A stretch of 18,275 nt of DNA from NCBI GenBank assembly GCA_023423015.1, contig JAFAGE010000127.1, positions 1 to 18,275 of the forward strand, in the 5' to 3' direction. The notes under the pieces were generated by a model, which did not search any database, was not told where the DNA came from, and saw nothing but the letters and a program-made list of their open reading frames with translations. This document shows positions 1-7,015 of the stretch, in pieces (positions within the stretch are counted from its first letter, which is position 1; each line of letters opens with the position of its first letter). The position numbers and the translations under genes were made by a program. The DNA is from Bacteroidota bacterium. GTDB lineage: Bacteria; Bacteroidota; Bacteroidia; Chitinophagales; Chitinophagaceae.

Positions 1-35
1 GTGTTTATGTCCACGCGTCGGTTTTTTGCCTGCCA

Positions 36-1121
36 TCAGAACTCCTGTTTGTTAAGGGTGAATGAGGTTATGAATTTACTGATTAATCCAGAGAACAGTT
101 CCTGCCCGCCAAACAGTAACCTTATGCTTATTGGCAGCACATAGAAGGGGTAATGCTGAAGTTCCTGGCCGAACTTCAGTAACCTGATAGCATCTTTTTC
201 TGTGGTAATGAAAATTTTTCTTTCGCCGGTCATGTTTTCAAACCTTTTGCGCATTTCCTTCAGGTCGTCGATCGTAAATATGTGGTGGTCGTTGTATAAT
301 ATTTCAAAATAGGTGCTACTGTTCCGGGCAATATATTGTTTTAACGGCTGGGGATTTGCGATACCGCTGATCAATAATACTTCTGTGTTGCTGTCGAGCT
401 CCCGTGTTTCTTTTGTTATAAGATGGTACGGTGTTCCATATTCGATGCAGCTGAAAAACACATGCTGATGTGCAAGGGGTTTTATTTCATCCACGATCCT
501 GTCGCGTTCTTTTTCCGAAAGATCGGGCGGACATTTTGTAATGATGATGATGTCGGCACGTTTGTACGAAGCCCGCATGTCGCGCAGATCTCCGGTCGGG
601 AGAAACCAATCGCGTGTGAACAGGTTCCTGCAATCGGTGAGCAGTATTTCCAATCCTGCTTTTATGTACCGGTGCTGGAACGCATCATCCAGTATTATAA
701 CTTCCGTTTCCGGCCTGTCGTGTAAAAGTTGCGGCAATGCTACGATACGTTCTTCACCAACAGCAACGGTGATATCCGGATGACGTGAGTATAACAACAT
801 CGGTTCATCACCGATTTCCAAAGCGTTCGACTGGGCGTTCGCAAGCGCGTATCCGGATGTTTTCCGTTTATACCCGCGGCTCAGCACGCCTATTTTGTGC
901 TGGTGTTTTAACATATTTACGATGTACTCTACCATTGGTGATTTTCCGGTACCTCCTGCAGAAAGATTTCCCACGTCGATGATGGGAATATTGAATGTTG
1001 CCGACGTAAGAATCCCCTTGTCGAATAATTTATTTCTTATCCACACGCCTAAACCATACAGCAATGAAAAAGGAAAAAGCAGAATACGCACCGGGCGCAG
1101 CAATGGAGCATTAAAATTCAT
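36..1121 (-). CDS. lpxK: Tetraacyldisaccharide 4'-kinase LpxK
   Basis: LpxK phosphorylates the 4' position of the lipid A disaccharide precursor at the inner face of the cytoplasmic membrane, a late step of the Raetz pathway. The 361-residue protein has a hydrophobic N-terminal segment (about residues 13-27) expected to touch the membrane. It carries a P-loop GNLSAGGTGKS at 51-61, the family signature DDAFQHR at 145-151 and LPTGDLRD at 174-181. It is slightly longer than the E. coli enzyme (about 330 residues). The ATG at 1121 overlaps the end of the upstream folate gene by 11 bp, so translational coupling is likely. It is the last visible gene of the eight-gene minus-strand run; only 35 bases lie beyond its stop and no terminator is seen there, so the run may continue outside the window. 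Confidence 0.95.
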   Translation of the reverse strand: MNFNAPLLRPVRILLFPFSLLYGLGVWIRNKLFDKGILTSATFNIPIIDVGNLSAGGTGKSPMVEYIVNMLKHQHKIGVLSRGYKRKTSGYALANAQSNALEIGDEPMLLYSRHPDITVAVGEERIVALPQLLHDRPETEVIILDDAFQHRYIKAGLEILLTDCRNLFTRDWFLPTGDLRDMRASYKRADIIIITKCPPDLSEKERDRIVDEIKPLAHQHVFFSCIEYGTPYHLITKETRELDSNTEVLLISGIANPQPLKQYIARNSSTYFEILYNDHHIFTIDDLKEMRKRFENMTGERKIFITTEKDAIRLLKFGQELQHYPFYVLPISIRLLFGGQELFSGLISKFITSFTLNKQEF

Positions 1122-1680
1122 AAATACGCTCGGGTGTTATGCAAAAATTTAAAGGTACGTCATATTCGTCTACGTCATCTATCTGTTCAACTGCTTCAAA
1201 ATAGGAGAAACCAATTTTGACCACAGTGTTGCTGCATCGCGCCAGGAACCTGTCGTAGAATCCTTTTCCGTAACCAACTCTCAAGCCTTTCTGGTCAAAA
1301 GCCAGCAGCGGCACAAATACAGCATCGATCAGTTGCGGATCTACCTGGTTTCCCCATTCGGGTTCAGGGATGTTGTAACGATTGGAAACCAGGGCAGTTC
1401 CTTCTTCGCGCAAAACAGCTTCCATCGATAGTCCATCATTGGCCAGTTTCGGTAAACAAACCAGGAGGCTTTTATTTTCGAGCTTAAGCAATTGTTCACA
1501 GTTTGCAGGATCGAATTCACGCCTGTCTTTCAGCGCATAGTATGTCATAAGATACATAATGCCCTGAAGCGACAGGCTTCTGAAATGTTCGAGTATACGC
1601 TCATCCATTTCAGCCTGTTGCGGTTGCGTAATTGCGTGCCGTTTTACGACAAATTCTTTCCTGATTTGTTTTTTCAACAT
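1111..1680 (-). CDS. 5-formyltetrahydrofolate cyclo-ligase
   Basis: This enzyme (MTHFS, the YgfA type) uses ATP to convert 5-formyltetrahydrofolate to 5,10-methenyltetrahydrofolate, returning a storage or inhibitory folate to the one-carbon pool. The 189-residue length is normal for the family. Visible signatures are the basic N-terminus KKQIRKEF (3-10), RYNIPEP (101-107), and the diagnostic C-terminal motif GYGKGFYDRFL at 136-146, which binds ATP phosphates. The ATG at 1680 overlaps the bioD stop by 7 bp, and the 3' end overlaps the lpxK start by 11 bp, so it sits inside a translationally coupled cluster. Another folate gene, folB, lies upstream in the same run. Confidence 0.93.
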   Translation of the reverse strand: MLKKQIRKEFVVKRHAITQPQQAEMDERILEHFRSLSLQGIMYLMTYYALKDRREFDPANCEQLLKLENKSLLVCLPKLANDGLSMEAVLREEGTALVSNRYNIPEPEWGNQVDPQLIDAVFVPLLAFDQKGLRVGYGKGFYDRFLARCSNTVVKIGFSYFEAVEQIDDVDEYDVPLNFCITPERIYEF

Positions 1681-2321
1681 AAAAAACGCTTCAGTTGTTC
1701 GCGATGGATTTCTGCCTGCTCCTTTACGAACACTTTACCAGGTGTGTCGCTATCAGGAATTGACATGATGCGCGGAATTCCGGTCCATCTCACAATTTCT
1801 TCTTCATAGTCCAGGTAGTTGCCATTAAATATCCATCCTGCAATGTTTATTCCCTTCTGCTTACAAACCATTGCTGTGAGCAGTGAATGGTTAATGCTTC
1901 CCAGTTGGTTCCTGCTGACCAGCACCACGCGTGCGTTCAGATTGAATGCCAGGTCGGCAACAAATTCGTCATTGTTCAATGGAACCATTAGTCCACCAGC
2001 ACCTTCTATCACAAGATGATTCGTTGTTTCCGGCAGTGCATTCACCAGGGACCGGACTGTTATCTGCATGTTTTCCTGGCGGGCTGCAATATGCGGCGAC
2101 GCAGGAAGTTTTAACCGGTATCGCTCCGGATGAATCGTGCTGGTTTTATTGCTGATCACGTTCTGCACCCATTCGCTGTCGGTTCCATCATCGTATCCGG
2201 CCTGCACGGGTTTCCAGTAATCGGCTGCAAGCGCCTCGGTGATGATTGCGGATACAACCGTTTTACCAACGCCCGTACCGATTCCCGTTACGAAAATTCT
2301 TGCAGCACTGCTGTGGCTCAT
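1674..2321 (-). CDS. bioD: ATP-dependent dethiobiotin synthetase BioD
   Basis: BioD closes the ureido ring of dethiobiotin from 7,8-diaminopelargonate, CO2 and ATP, the penultimate step of biotin synthesis in the cytoplasm. The 215-residue protein shows the P-loop GIGTGVGKT at 13-21, the substrate lysine in KPVQAG (K37), SPHIAAR at 75-81 and the EGAGGLMVP loop at 106-114, all expected for an active enzyme. It begins 4 bp after the rsmD stop and its end overlaps the next gene by 7 bp. No bioA, bioB or bioF is present in the window, so bioD is separated from other biotin genes here and is probably expressed with the housekeeping run rather than under a biotin-specific control. Confidence 0.95.
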   Translation of the reverse strand: MSHSSAARIFVTGIGTGVGKTVVSAIITEALAADYWKPVQAGYDDGTDSEWVQNVISNKTSTIHPERYRLKLPASPHIAARQENMQITVRSLVNALPETTNHLVIEGAGGLMVPLNNDEFVADLAFNLNARVVLVSRNQLGSINHSLLTAMVCKQKGINIAGWIFNGNYLDYEEEIVRWTGIPRIMSIPDSDTPGKVFVKEQAEIHREQLKRFLC

Positions 2322-2325
2322 TGCA

Positions 2326-2865
2326 TTATTTGTTCACGAAAATACTGAAGATGGTAGTACCGTAGTTTCTTGCGGTTGTGAACAGGGGGTAGCCCTGGTA
2401 ATTGTTCCTCGGTGTATGCTCAAGAATAAACCATCCGTTTTTTGCGAGCAGGCCTTTTTCTACCACTTTTACCGGCAATTCGTCGATTGTGGTAAGGGCA
2501 TATGGAGGACCAGCAAATATCAGGCTGAATTGATCGTTGCATTGTGCGATGAACTTAAACACATCCATTTTCACTATGCGCAATTGTTCCAATTTAAGCT
2601 CGGCTGCCGTTTTCCTGATAAATTCATACATCGCATTGTCTTTCTCTACAATCGTGGCCTGTGCTGCACCGCGGGAACATAGTTCGTAGCTGATGCTTCC
2701 GGTTCCTCCAAAAAGGTCGAGCGTGGAGATTCCTTCAATGTCAATATTATTCTGAATGATATTGAACAGGCCTTCCTTGGCGATGTCGGTAGTAGGGCGA
2801 GTATATGGCATTTTTGCGGGAGGGCGGATCCGCCGACCGCCAAGTTCACCGCCTATTATACGCAT
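2326..2865 (-). CDS. rsmD: 16S rRNA (guanine966-N2)-methyltransferase RsmD family
   Basis: RsmD-family enzymes methylate N2 of G966 in 16S rRNA using S-adenosylmethionine. The 179-residue protein has the typical N-terminus MRIIGGELGGRRI, the TRPTTDIAKEGLFNI segment at 22-36 and the SAM-binding motif LDLFGGTGSI at 49-58. Motif IV, usually DPPY or NPPY, reads GPPY at 119-122 (codon GGT at 2509-2511), so the acidic or amide residue that contacts the target amino group is missing. The rest of the fold looks intact. It overlaps the upstream DUF3822 gene by 10 bp, consistent with coupled translation. The family call is firm; whether the enzyme is active or has the standard mechanism is open. Confidence 0.9.
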   Translation of the reverse strand: MRIIGGELGGRRIRPPAKMPYTRPTTDIAKEGLFNIIQNNIDIEGISTLDLFGGTGSISYELCSRGAAQATIVEKDNAMYEFIRKTAAELKLEQLRIVKMDVFKFIAQCNDQFSLIFAGPPYALTTIDELPVKVVEKGLLAKNGWFILEHTPRNNYQGYPLFTTARNYGTTIFSIFVNK

Positions 2866-3704
2866 ATCGACATTTTCAGCAGCGGTGAAAAGTAGTGTGA
2901 TGGATATTCGTCGAGTATTCCGCCGGTTGCATAAGAGGAGGGCACACCTTCGTAGTTCACTTTGTCGAAATATTTCAACAATTCGGTGTACAGTGCCGAC
3001 TGGGCATCTATCAAACCTGAGATATTCAGCACCATTTCCTGCTGGCTGATGCGGAATTGTTTTGCAATCAGCAACAGGTAATATGCAGCATCTTCCGGTG
3101 TCTGGTATGCAAATGTCTGCACCAGTTGAAGGTTGCCATTCCTGTAAACTGCAGCAACAAACTTATCGTTGTAGAACAAAACGCGGGTAAGGTTCGCATA
3201 CGATTGTTCTTCTTTTGTTGCCAGGCGAAGAATCATGGTATAAAGGTGCCAGTACTGGCTTCCTTTGAATTTATCCCGGCAGAGTGAGTGCAAATCGCGC
3301 GAAACAAAATACACGTTGTGCATATTCAGGTCGCGCACGTCTTCTTCGAAAATAAAATGGTGATCTGCGCTGCCATAAACCAGCCTGGTAAGTGGCACTT
3401 TGAGTACTTCACTATATAGTTCGTTCGGAAGAATATTTGCTTCAGGGAAATTGTAAATAACAATAGCACGATCCGCGAATTTTTTCAATACGTCGTCGCC
3501 GGCGATAATCTCTTCCAGCACATCGCGGTTCGACTTGTCGCCGGAAGTATATATTCTGTATTGACGCAGCAGGTAAAGCTGATCGGGCGACCTTGAATAA
3601 AGCACATAGTTGAACGATTGCCCGCTGATTTCTATAAGAAGCTGGCAATTATCGGGTGCGGTGCTCAGGTCCGCATGGCTGATATTAAAAGCAGGATGTA
3701 CCAT
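2856..3704 (-). CDS. DUF3822 family protein
   Basis: This 282-residue cytoplasmic protein of unknown function matches the DUF3822 family, which I know from Bacteroidetes as a frequent upstream neighbour of rsmD. No signal peptide or membrane segment is seen. The layout resembles the actin/hexokinase (ASKHA) style fold suggested for this family, with two similar halves (a region around LLIEISGQSFNYVLYS near the N-terminus and one around RVLFYNDKFVAAVYRNGNL in the second half). I chose the ATG at 3704 (MVHPAF); an in-frame TTG at 3722 would add six residues (MRPVRI) but is a less likely start. It lies 23 bp after the TPR gene and overlaps rsmD by 10 bp. No catalytic residues are recognised. Confidence 0.8.
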   Translation of the reverse strand: MVHPAFNISHADLSTAPDNCQLLIEISGQSFNYVLYSRSPDQLYLLRQYRIYTSGDKSNRDVLEEIIAGDDVLKKFADRAIVIYNFPEANILPNELYSEVLKVPLTRLVYGSADHHFIFEEDVRDLNMHNVYFVSRDLHSLCRDKFKGSQYWHLYTMILRLATKEEQSYANLTRVLFYNDKFVAAVYRNGNLQLVQTFAYQTPEDAAYYLLLIAKQFRISQQEMVLNISGLIDAQSALYTELLKYFDKVNYEGVPSSYATGGILDEYPSHYFSPLLKMSICV

Positions 3705-3727
3705 TATTCGAACAGGTCGCAATAATA

Positions 3728-4486
3728 CTATAATTCATCAAGCAATTTCTTGCCAAGGCTCTTAATTTTCGGATCATCAGAGCCGGTTGGCGGCAATTTT
3801 TGCAATTGTTCGAGCAGAATGCGTGCCCGTTTGGTATCCTTTTTCCTTTTATATGCTTTGGCGAGCTCTAAGTAGTTGAGCAGAAAGCCTGGTGCGAGTT
3901 GTTTGCTTTTTTCGTAGAAGCGCACGGCATCGTCGAGCGATGCAGGAGGCAGCGCGCCATAGGTTACTTTTACCAGCCAGCGTTCCAGGGAACTGAGATC
4001 GCTTACTTCAAAATGCCATTTGGCCAATACGTGATAACCTTTGTAGTTGAGCGGATCGAGTTGAACACAGCGGTCGGCATATAGTTTAATGTCTTTTACC
4101 GCTTTTATTTTTTCTTCGCCGCCGGCGATCAAAGCCATTCTGCCTTTCGACACAGCCATCGCGAAATTTGCCTCGGAGGAATTCGGGTTAAGCTTCAATG
4201 CAGCTGAAGCATAGTCCATGGCTTTTTTATAGTATTCGCGCTGTTTATTTTTTTCGTCGTAGCGTTTGCCGATTACGCTGTATAGCTGACTTGCTTTTGA
4301 ATGCGCATCTACGTTGCGCGGGTTCACTCTTATGATCTCGAGGTATTTATTCAGCGCATCATCATCCCTGAAAGATTTTTCAAAAGCTTCCGCTTCTTTA
4401 AAAAGCGCATTTACATCCTGTGCCTGCAAGGTGAGGCAGATACAGCACACGAACAACATGAACGATATGACACCGATCTTTACCAT
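3728..4486 (-). CDS. Secreted TPR-repeat protein (regulator-of-microtubule-dynamics-like)
   Basis: The 252-residue protein starts with a signal peptide (hydrophobic stretch about 5-20, likely cleavage after LQAQ near residue 23), so it is probably periplasmic. The rest is helical with TPR-like units: a DDALNKYLEIIRVNPRNVDAH-type unit at about 41-61, an AMDYASAALKLNPNSSEANF unit at about 88-108, a DRCVQLDPLNYKGYHVLAKW unit at about 133-152 and a C-terminal unit around 186-232. This arrangement resembles bacterial members of the RMDN/RMD TPR family, a weak assignment. Its partner is unknown. It begins 20 bp after folB and ends 23 bp before the DUF3822 gene. Confidence 0.75.
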   Translation of the reverse strand: MVKIGVISFMLFVCCICLTLQAQDVNALFKEAEAFEKSFRDDDALNKYLEIIRVNPRNVDAHSKASQLYSVIGKRYDEKNKQREYYKKAMDYASAALKLNPNSSEANFAMAVSKGRMALIAGGEEKIKAVKDIKLYADRCVQLDPLNYKGYHVLAKWHFEVSDLSSLERWLVKVTYGALPPASLDDAVRFYEKSKQLAPGFLLNYLELAKAYKRKKDTKRARILLEQLQKLPPTGSDDPKIKSLGKKLLDEL

Positions 4487-4506
4487 AGTTCATCCGCCTC
4501 ATTTGA

Positions 4507-4863
4507 TCAGTTAAACTTCCGGTTCATCCGGACACCTGCCTTGCCCTGAAAATTCTCAATCGGGGCCTGCAATTTGTAAACAGACAGCTCCACTTCTTTA
4601 ACGAATGGATACTGGTGTTTGATATGCCGGACAATGCTGTCACACACTTTTTCAAGCAGTCCGGTCGGTATCTGCATTCTGTTTTTTATTATCTTATAAA
4701 GATCAGCGTAGTTCACCGTGTCGTAGATATCGTCAAACTTCGAATCGCTATCGTCGTAGGTCACAGACAGATTTACGATATAAGGGCTCCCGGTTTTGAC
4801 CTCTCCTTCAAATATGCCGTGGTAGGCATGAATCTGCACGTCGTGAAGTTCGATGGTGATCAT
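4507..4863 (-). CDS. folB: Dihydroneopterin aldolase FolB
   Basis: FolB converts 7,8-dihydroneopterin to 6-hydroxymethyl-7,8-dihydropterin in folate synthesis. The 118-residue length is typical. Aligning by eye with the well-studied Staphylococcus aureus enzyme puts the catalytic residues in place: E21 in HGIFEGEV, Y52 in DTVNYADL, E71 in GLLEKV and K97 in SVYKLQAPI. The active enzyme is normally an octamer. Its start codon overlaps the trxB stop in an ATGA arrangement (4860-4863), so translation of the two is probably coupled. A second folate gene, the cyclo-ligase, lies downstream in the same run, but no other folate-synthesis gene is nearby. Confidence 0.95.
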   Translation of the reverse strand: MITIELHDVQIHAYHGIFEGEVKTGSPYIVNLSVTYDDSDSKFDDIYDTVNYADLYKIIKNRMQIPTGLLEKVCDSIVRHIKHQYPFVKEVELSVYKLQAPIENFQGKAGVRMNRKFN

Positions 4864-5810
4864 ACACCGAGCTCTTTCATTGACAAGAATCGTTCTGCAT
4901 CAAGGGCGGCCATACATCCGCTTCCCGCGGCAGTTACTGCCTGGCGATATATTTTATCCTGTACATCGCCCGAAGCAAATACACCTTCGATGCTCGTCTT
5001 CGTAGAACCGGGAAGCGTTTTGATGTAACCTGCTTCATCCATTTCGAGCCATCCCTTGAATATTTCAGAGTTCGGCTGATGGCCTATGGCAACAAAAAAT
5101 CCTGAGATAGGTATTTCCTGCTTTGCTCCTGTTTTTACGTTCACAATACGCATGGCGTGCACTTTGGTTTCGCCCAACACCTCCTCCGCTTCTGTGTTCC
5201 AGTAGATCTTGATGTTAGGAGTACGTTGCACGCGTTCCTGCATGATCTTCGATGCACGCATCTGGTCGCGGCGAACGAGCATGTGCACAGTGGTGCAGAG
5301 TTTTGACAAATAAAGTGCCTCTTCCGCTGCAGTATCACCGGCTCCAACAATCGCCACTTCTTTGTCGCGGAAGAAAAATCCGTCGCACACAGCGCAGGCG
5401 CTTACACCAAAGCCGTTCAATCTTTGTTCACTTTCCAGGCCGAGCCATTTTGCTGAAGCACCTGTGGCAATGATCACAGCTTCTGCTTCAATCAGCTTTT
5501 CTTCGTCGATCCAAACCTTGAATGGATGTCCGGCAAAGTCAACTTTTGTTGCCAATCCATATCGGATATCAGTACCCATGCGGGCCGCCTGTTTTTCAAA
5601 ATGAATCATCATATCCGGACCCTGGACGCCGTCGGGGTAACCCGGGTAGTTTTCTACTTCTGTTGTGATGGTCAGCTGCCCACCCGGTTGTATTCCCTGG
5701 TAAAGCACGGGTTTCAGGTTGGCCCGGGCTGCGTAGATCGCCGCTGTATATCCTGCCGGGCCCGATCCGATGATCAGGCAGTTCACCCTTTCTGTTGTTG
5801 TATTATCCAT
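4860..5810 (-). CDS. trxB: Thioredoxin-disulfide reductase TrxB
   Basis: TrxB transfers electrons from NADPH through FAD and a redox-active disulfide to thioredoxin in the cytoplasm. The 316-residue protein shows the FAD-binding GSGPAG at 15-20, the redox motif CAVC at 139-142 followed by DGFFF, the NADPH-binding GAGDTA at 156-161, the 2'-phosphate-binding VRRDQMR near 179-185 and the C-terminal FAD motif ASGDV near 280. All features of the low-molecular-weight bacterial enzyme are present. It is the first gene of the eight-gene run; the ATG at 5810 lies 26 bp from a perfect TAAATTTG element, and its stop overlaps folB. Confidence 0.97.
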   Translation of the reverse strand: MDNTTTERVNCLIIGSGPAGYTAAIYAARANLKPVLYQGIQPGGQLTITTEVENYPGYPDGVQGPDMMIHFEKQAARMGTDIRYGLATKVDFAGHPFKVWIDEEKLIEAEAVIIATGASAKWLGLESEQRLNGFGVSACAVCDGFFFRDKEVAIVGAGDTAAEEALYLSKLCTTVHMLVRRDQMRASKIMQERVQRTPNIKIYWNTEAEEVLGETKVHAMRIVNVKTGAKQEIPISGFFVAIGHQPNSEIFKGWLEMDEAGYIKTLPGSTKTSIEGVFASGDVQDKIYRQAVTAAGSGCMAALDAERFLSMKELGV

Positions 5811-5835
5811 AAGTTATCTATACTCAAAAATTTTT

Positions 5836-5843
5836 CAAATTTA
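5836..5843 (-). promoter_or_regulatory. Candidate -7 element for the trxB operon
   Basis: Read on the minus strand this is TAAATTTG, a full match to the Bacteroidetes -7 consensus TAnnTTTG. It lies just after the DUF4249 stop and would place transcription start about 19 nt before the trxB ATG. I see no convincing -33 TTTG, so support rests on the -7 element and position. Confidence 0.5.
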
Positions 5844-5847
5844 ACGG

Positions 5848-6738
5848 CTATTCGGGTATGTATATGGACGCGTATTGCACAGCGTATCCACCAAAATACC
5901 CCAGCGCGCCGTTGCTGATATTCCCTTGTACTTTCGTTGGCGACGAAAACGGGTTGCCGATGCTGGAATAGGAATATTCCATTGTGCGCCAGAAATCGAA
6001 CACCCCTTTGTCGATGTTGCAGAACTTGACGATGATGTTATCGCCCTTGTGGAAATAGGAGTATTCTTCAAAATCTATTTCACTGTTACGGTCTACTCCC
6101 TGTTCAATCTGGATTGAGTACGATTTTCCATCAATGATCTGGTCGTCGAACACCGAATTCAATCCCGGGTTAAATGGCCCGCTGTTTACACTGGTAAAAA
6201 AGCGGATGTAATTCCCATAGCCCGGAGGGTCGGTAAACTTACCGTACAAAACCACTTTCGATGAATCCTCGCGGTCCACGTTTTCGGCATAGTACAACGA
6301 GTCTACCCGTTTGGTGAGTACGGGAATCGTGGTGGTGGCGGAATACTGTCCGCCGTCGGTTTCAATGGATAAGGTATATGTTTCACCTTCCACGCCGCGA
6401 AACATTGCAGAAGCATTGGTTGAATCAAAGGAATAATAAAAGAGGGTATCGCTCTCTGTAAGCGGAATACCTATCTCGTGCAATGGAAATGTTTGTGTGC
6501 CGTTCGACATCTCCACTTTTGCGCCGCGTACTACGGAATTGACAAGCTTATCGATGCTGATTTTGCTGAAATAGTTCAGGCTTTTACTCAGGTACACGAC
6601 GGGCAGCGAACCCGTTTCGATGGTAGCGTCCACAACCAGTTTTGGTTCGCTTTCGTCGGGAGTGAACTTTATTTCCTTTTCGCACGCCGCGAAAATTAAC
6701 GTAAACAGCAATACCAGGCAGTGATGGTTAAATTTCAT
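5848..6738 (-). CDS. DUF4249 family lipoprotein
   Basis: The 296-residue protein has a lipoprotein signal peptide ending in LIFAAC, so it is probably lipidated on C19 and anchored to the outer membrane. The mature part is beta-rich, with the early KLVVDATIETGSLPVVYLSKS segment and the C-terminal SSIGNPFSSPTKVQGNISNG and YFGGYAV segments that I associate with DUF4249. Genes of this family usually lie beside a TonB-dependent receptor and are thought to assist uptake or surface assembly, but no receptor is next to this copy. It has its own candidate promoter and an unusually long leader carrying a heptamer array. It ends 37 bp before trxB. The substrate is unknown. Confidence 0.85.
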   Translation of the reverse strand: MKFNHHCLVLLFTLIFAACEKEIKFTPDESEPKLVVDATIETGSLPVVYLSKSLNYFSKISIDKLVNSVVRGAKVEMSNGTQTFPLHEIGIPLTESDTLFYYSFDSTNASAMFRGVEGETYTLSIETDGGQYSATTTIPVLTKRVDSLYYAENVDREDSSKVVLYGKFTDPPGYGNYIRFFTSVNSGPFNPGLNSVFDDQIIDGKSYSIQIEQGVDRNSEIDFEEYSYFHKGDNIIVKFCNIDKGVFDFWRTMEYSYSSIGNPFSSPTKVQGNISNGALGYFGGYAVQYASIYIPE

Positions 6739-6754
6739 GCTATTGATTCAAAAA

Positions 6755-6843
6755 CGGCAAAGGCAATCGGGAAACGGCAATGCCGGCAAACGGCAATGCC
6801 GGCAAACGGCAATCGGCAGTGCCGGGAAACGGCAAACGGCATA
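6755..6843. repeat. Degenerate CGGCAAW heptamer array
   Basis: About twelve near-tandem heptamers of consensus CGGCAAA/T fill this stretch, for example at 6775, 6784, 6791, 6800, 6807, 6830 and 6837, with variants CGGGAAA (6768, 6823) and CGGCAGT (6814). Three insertions of the dinucleotide GC (6782-6783, 6798-6799, 6821-6822) create short palindromes of the form CGGCA-N-TGCCG. It lies between the candidate promoter and the start codon of the DUF4249 gene, so it would be transcribed into the 5' leader. No array-like spacer structure of a CRISPR is present. Confidence 0.85.
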
Positions 6844-6888
6844 TGGTAATATACGCAATGTTGGCAACGACGCTTCCCAACTAACCTG

Positions 6889-6896
6889 CAAAGTTA
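6889..6896 (-). promoter_or_regulatory. Candidate -7 element for the DUF4249 lipoprotein gene
   Basis: On the minus strand this reads TAACTTTG followed by CA, a perfect and very typical Bacteroidetes -7 element. It lies just downstream of the rpoD terminator. A start near 6883 would give the lipoprotein gene a leader of about 145 nt containing the whole heptamer array. No clear -33 element is seen. Confidence 0.5.
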
Positions 6897-6956
6897 CGAC
6901 GGGATAAGGGTAGAATGCGAAGAATTAACAGTTTGGAGCAAAGGGCATTGCCCCAC

Positions 6957-6983
6957 AAAAAAGCCCACCTTATTCAGGCGGGC
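6957..6983 (-). terminator. Intrinsic terminator after rpoD
   Basis: On the minus strand the stem GCCCGCC (6983-6977) pairs with GGTGGGC (6969-6963) with one G-U pair, around a 7-nt loop, followed directly by six T residues (6962-6957). It begins 32 nt after the rpoD stop and separates rpoD from the DUF4249 gene. Confidence 0.85.
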
Positions 6984-7015
6984 CTTCCGGGCGGACTTTT
7001 AACCGCAGGTAAATA

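Noticed and set aside
1..35. End of another gene or a terminator downstream of lpxK
   Set aside because: Thirty-five bases are too few to decide, and no hairpin with a T-run is visible.
2239..2682. A 147-codon plus-strand open frame across bioD and rsmD
   Set aside because: It runs antisense across two real genes and their junction; no family resemblance.
3705..3722. Upstream TTG start for the DUF3822 gene
   Set aside because: An ATG six codons later is available and well placed; the extra residues add no recognisable sequence.
6755..6843. CRISPR array
   Set aside because: Units are seven bases, nearly contiguous, with no unique spacers of 25-40 bp and no cas gene nearby.
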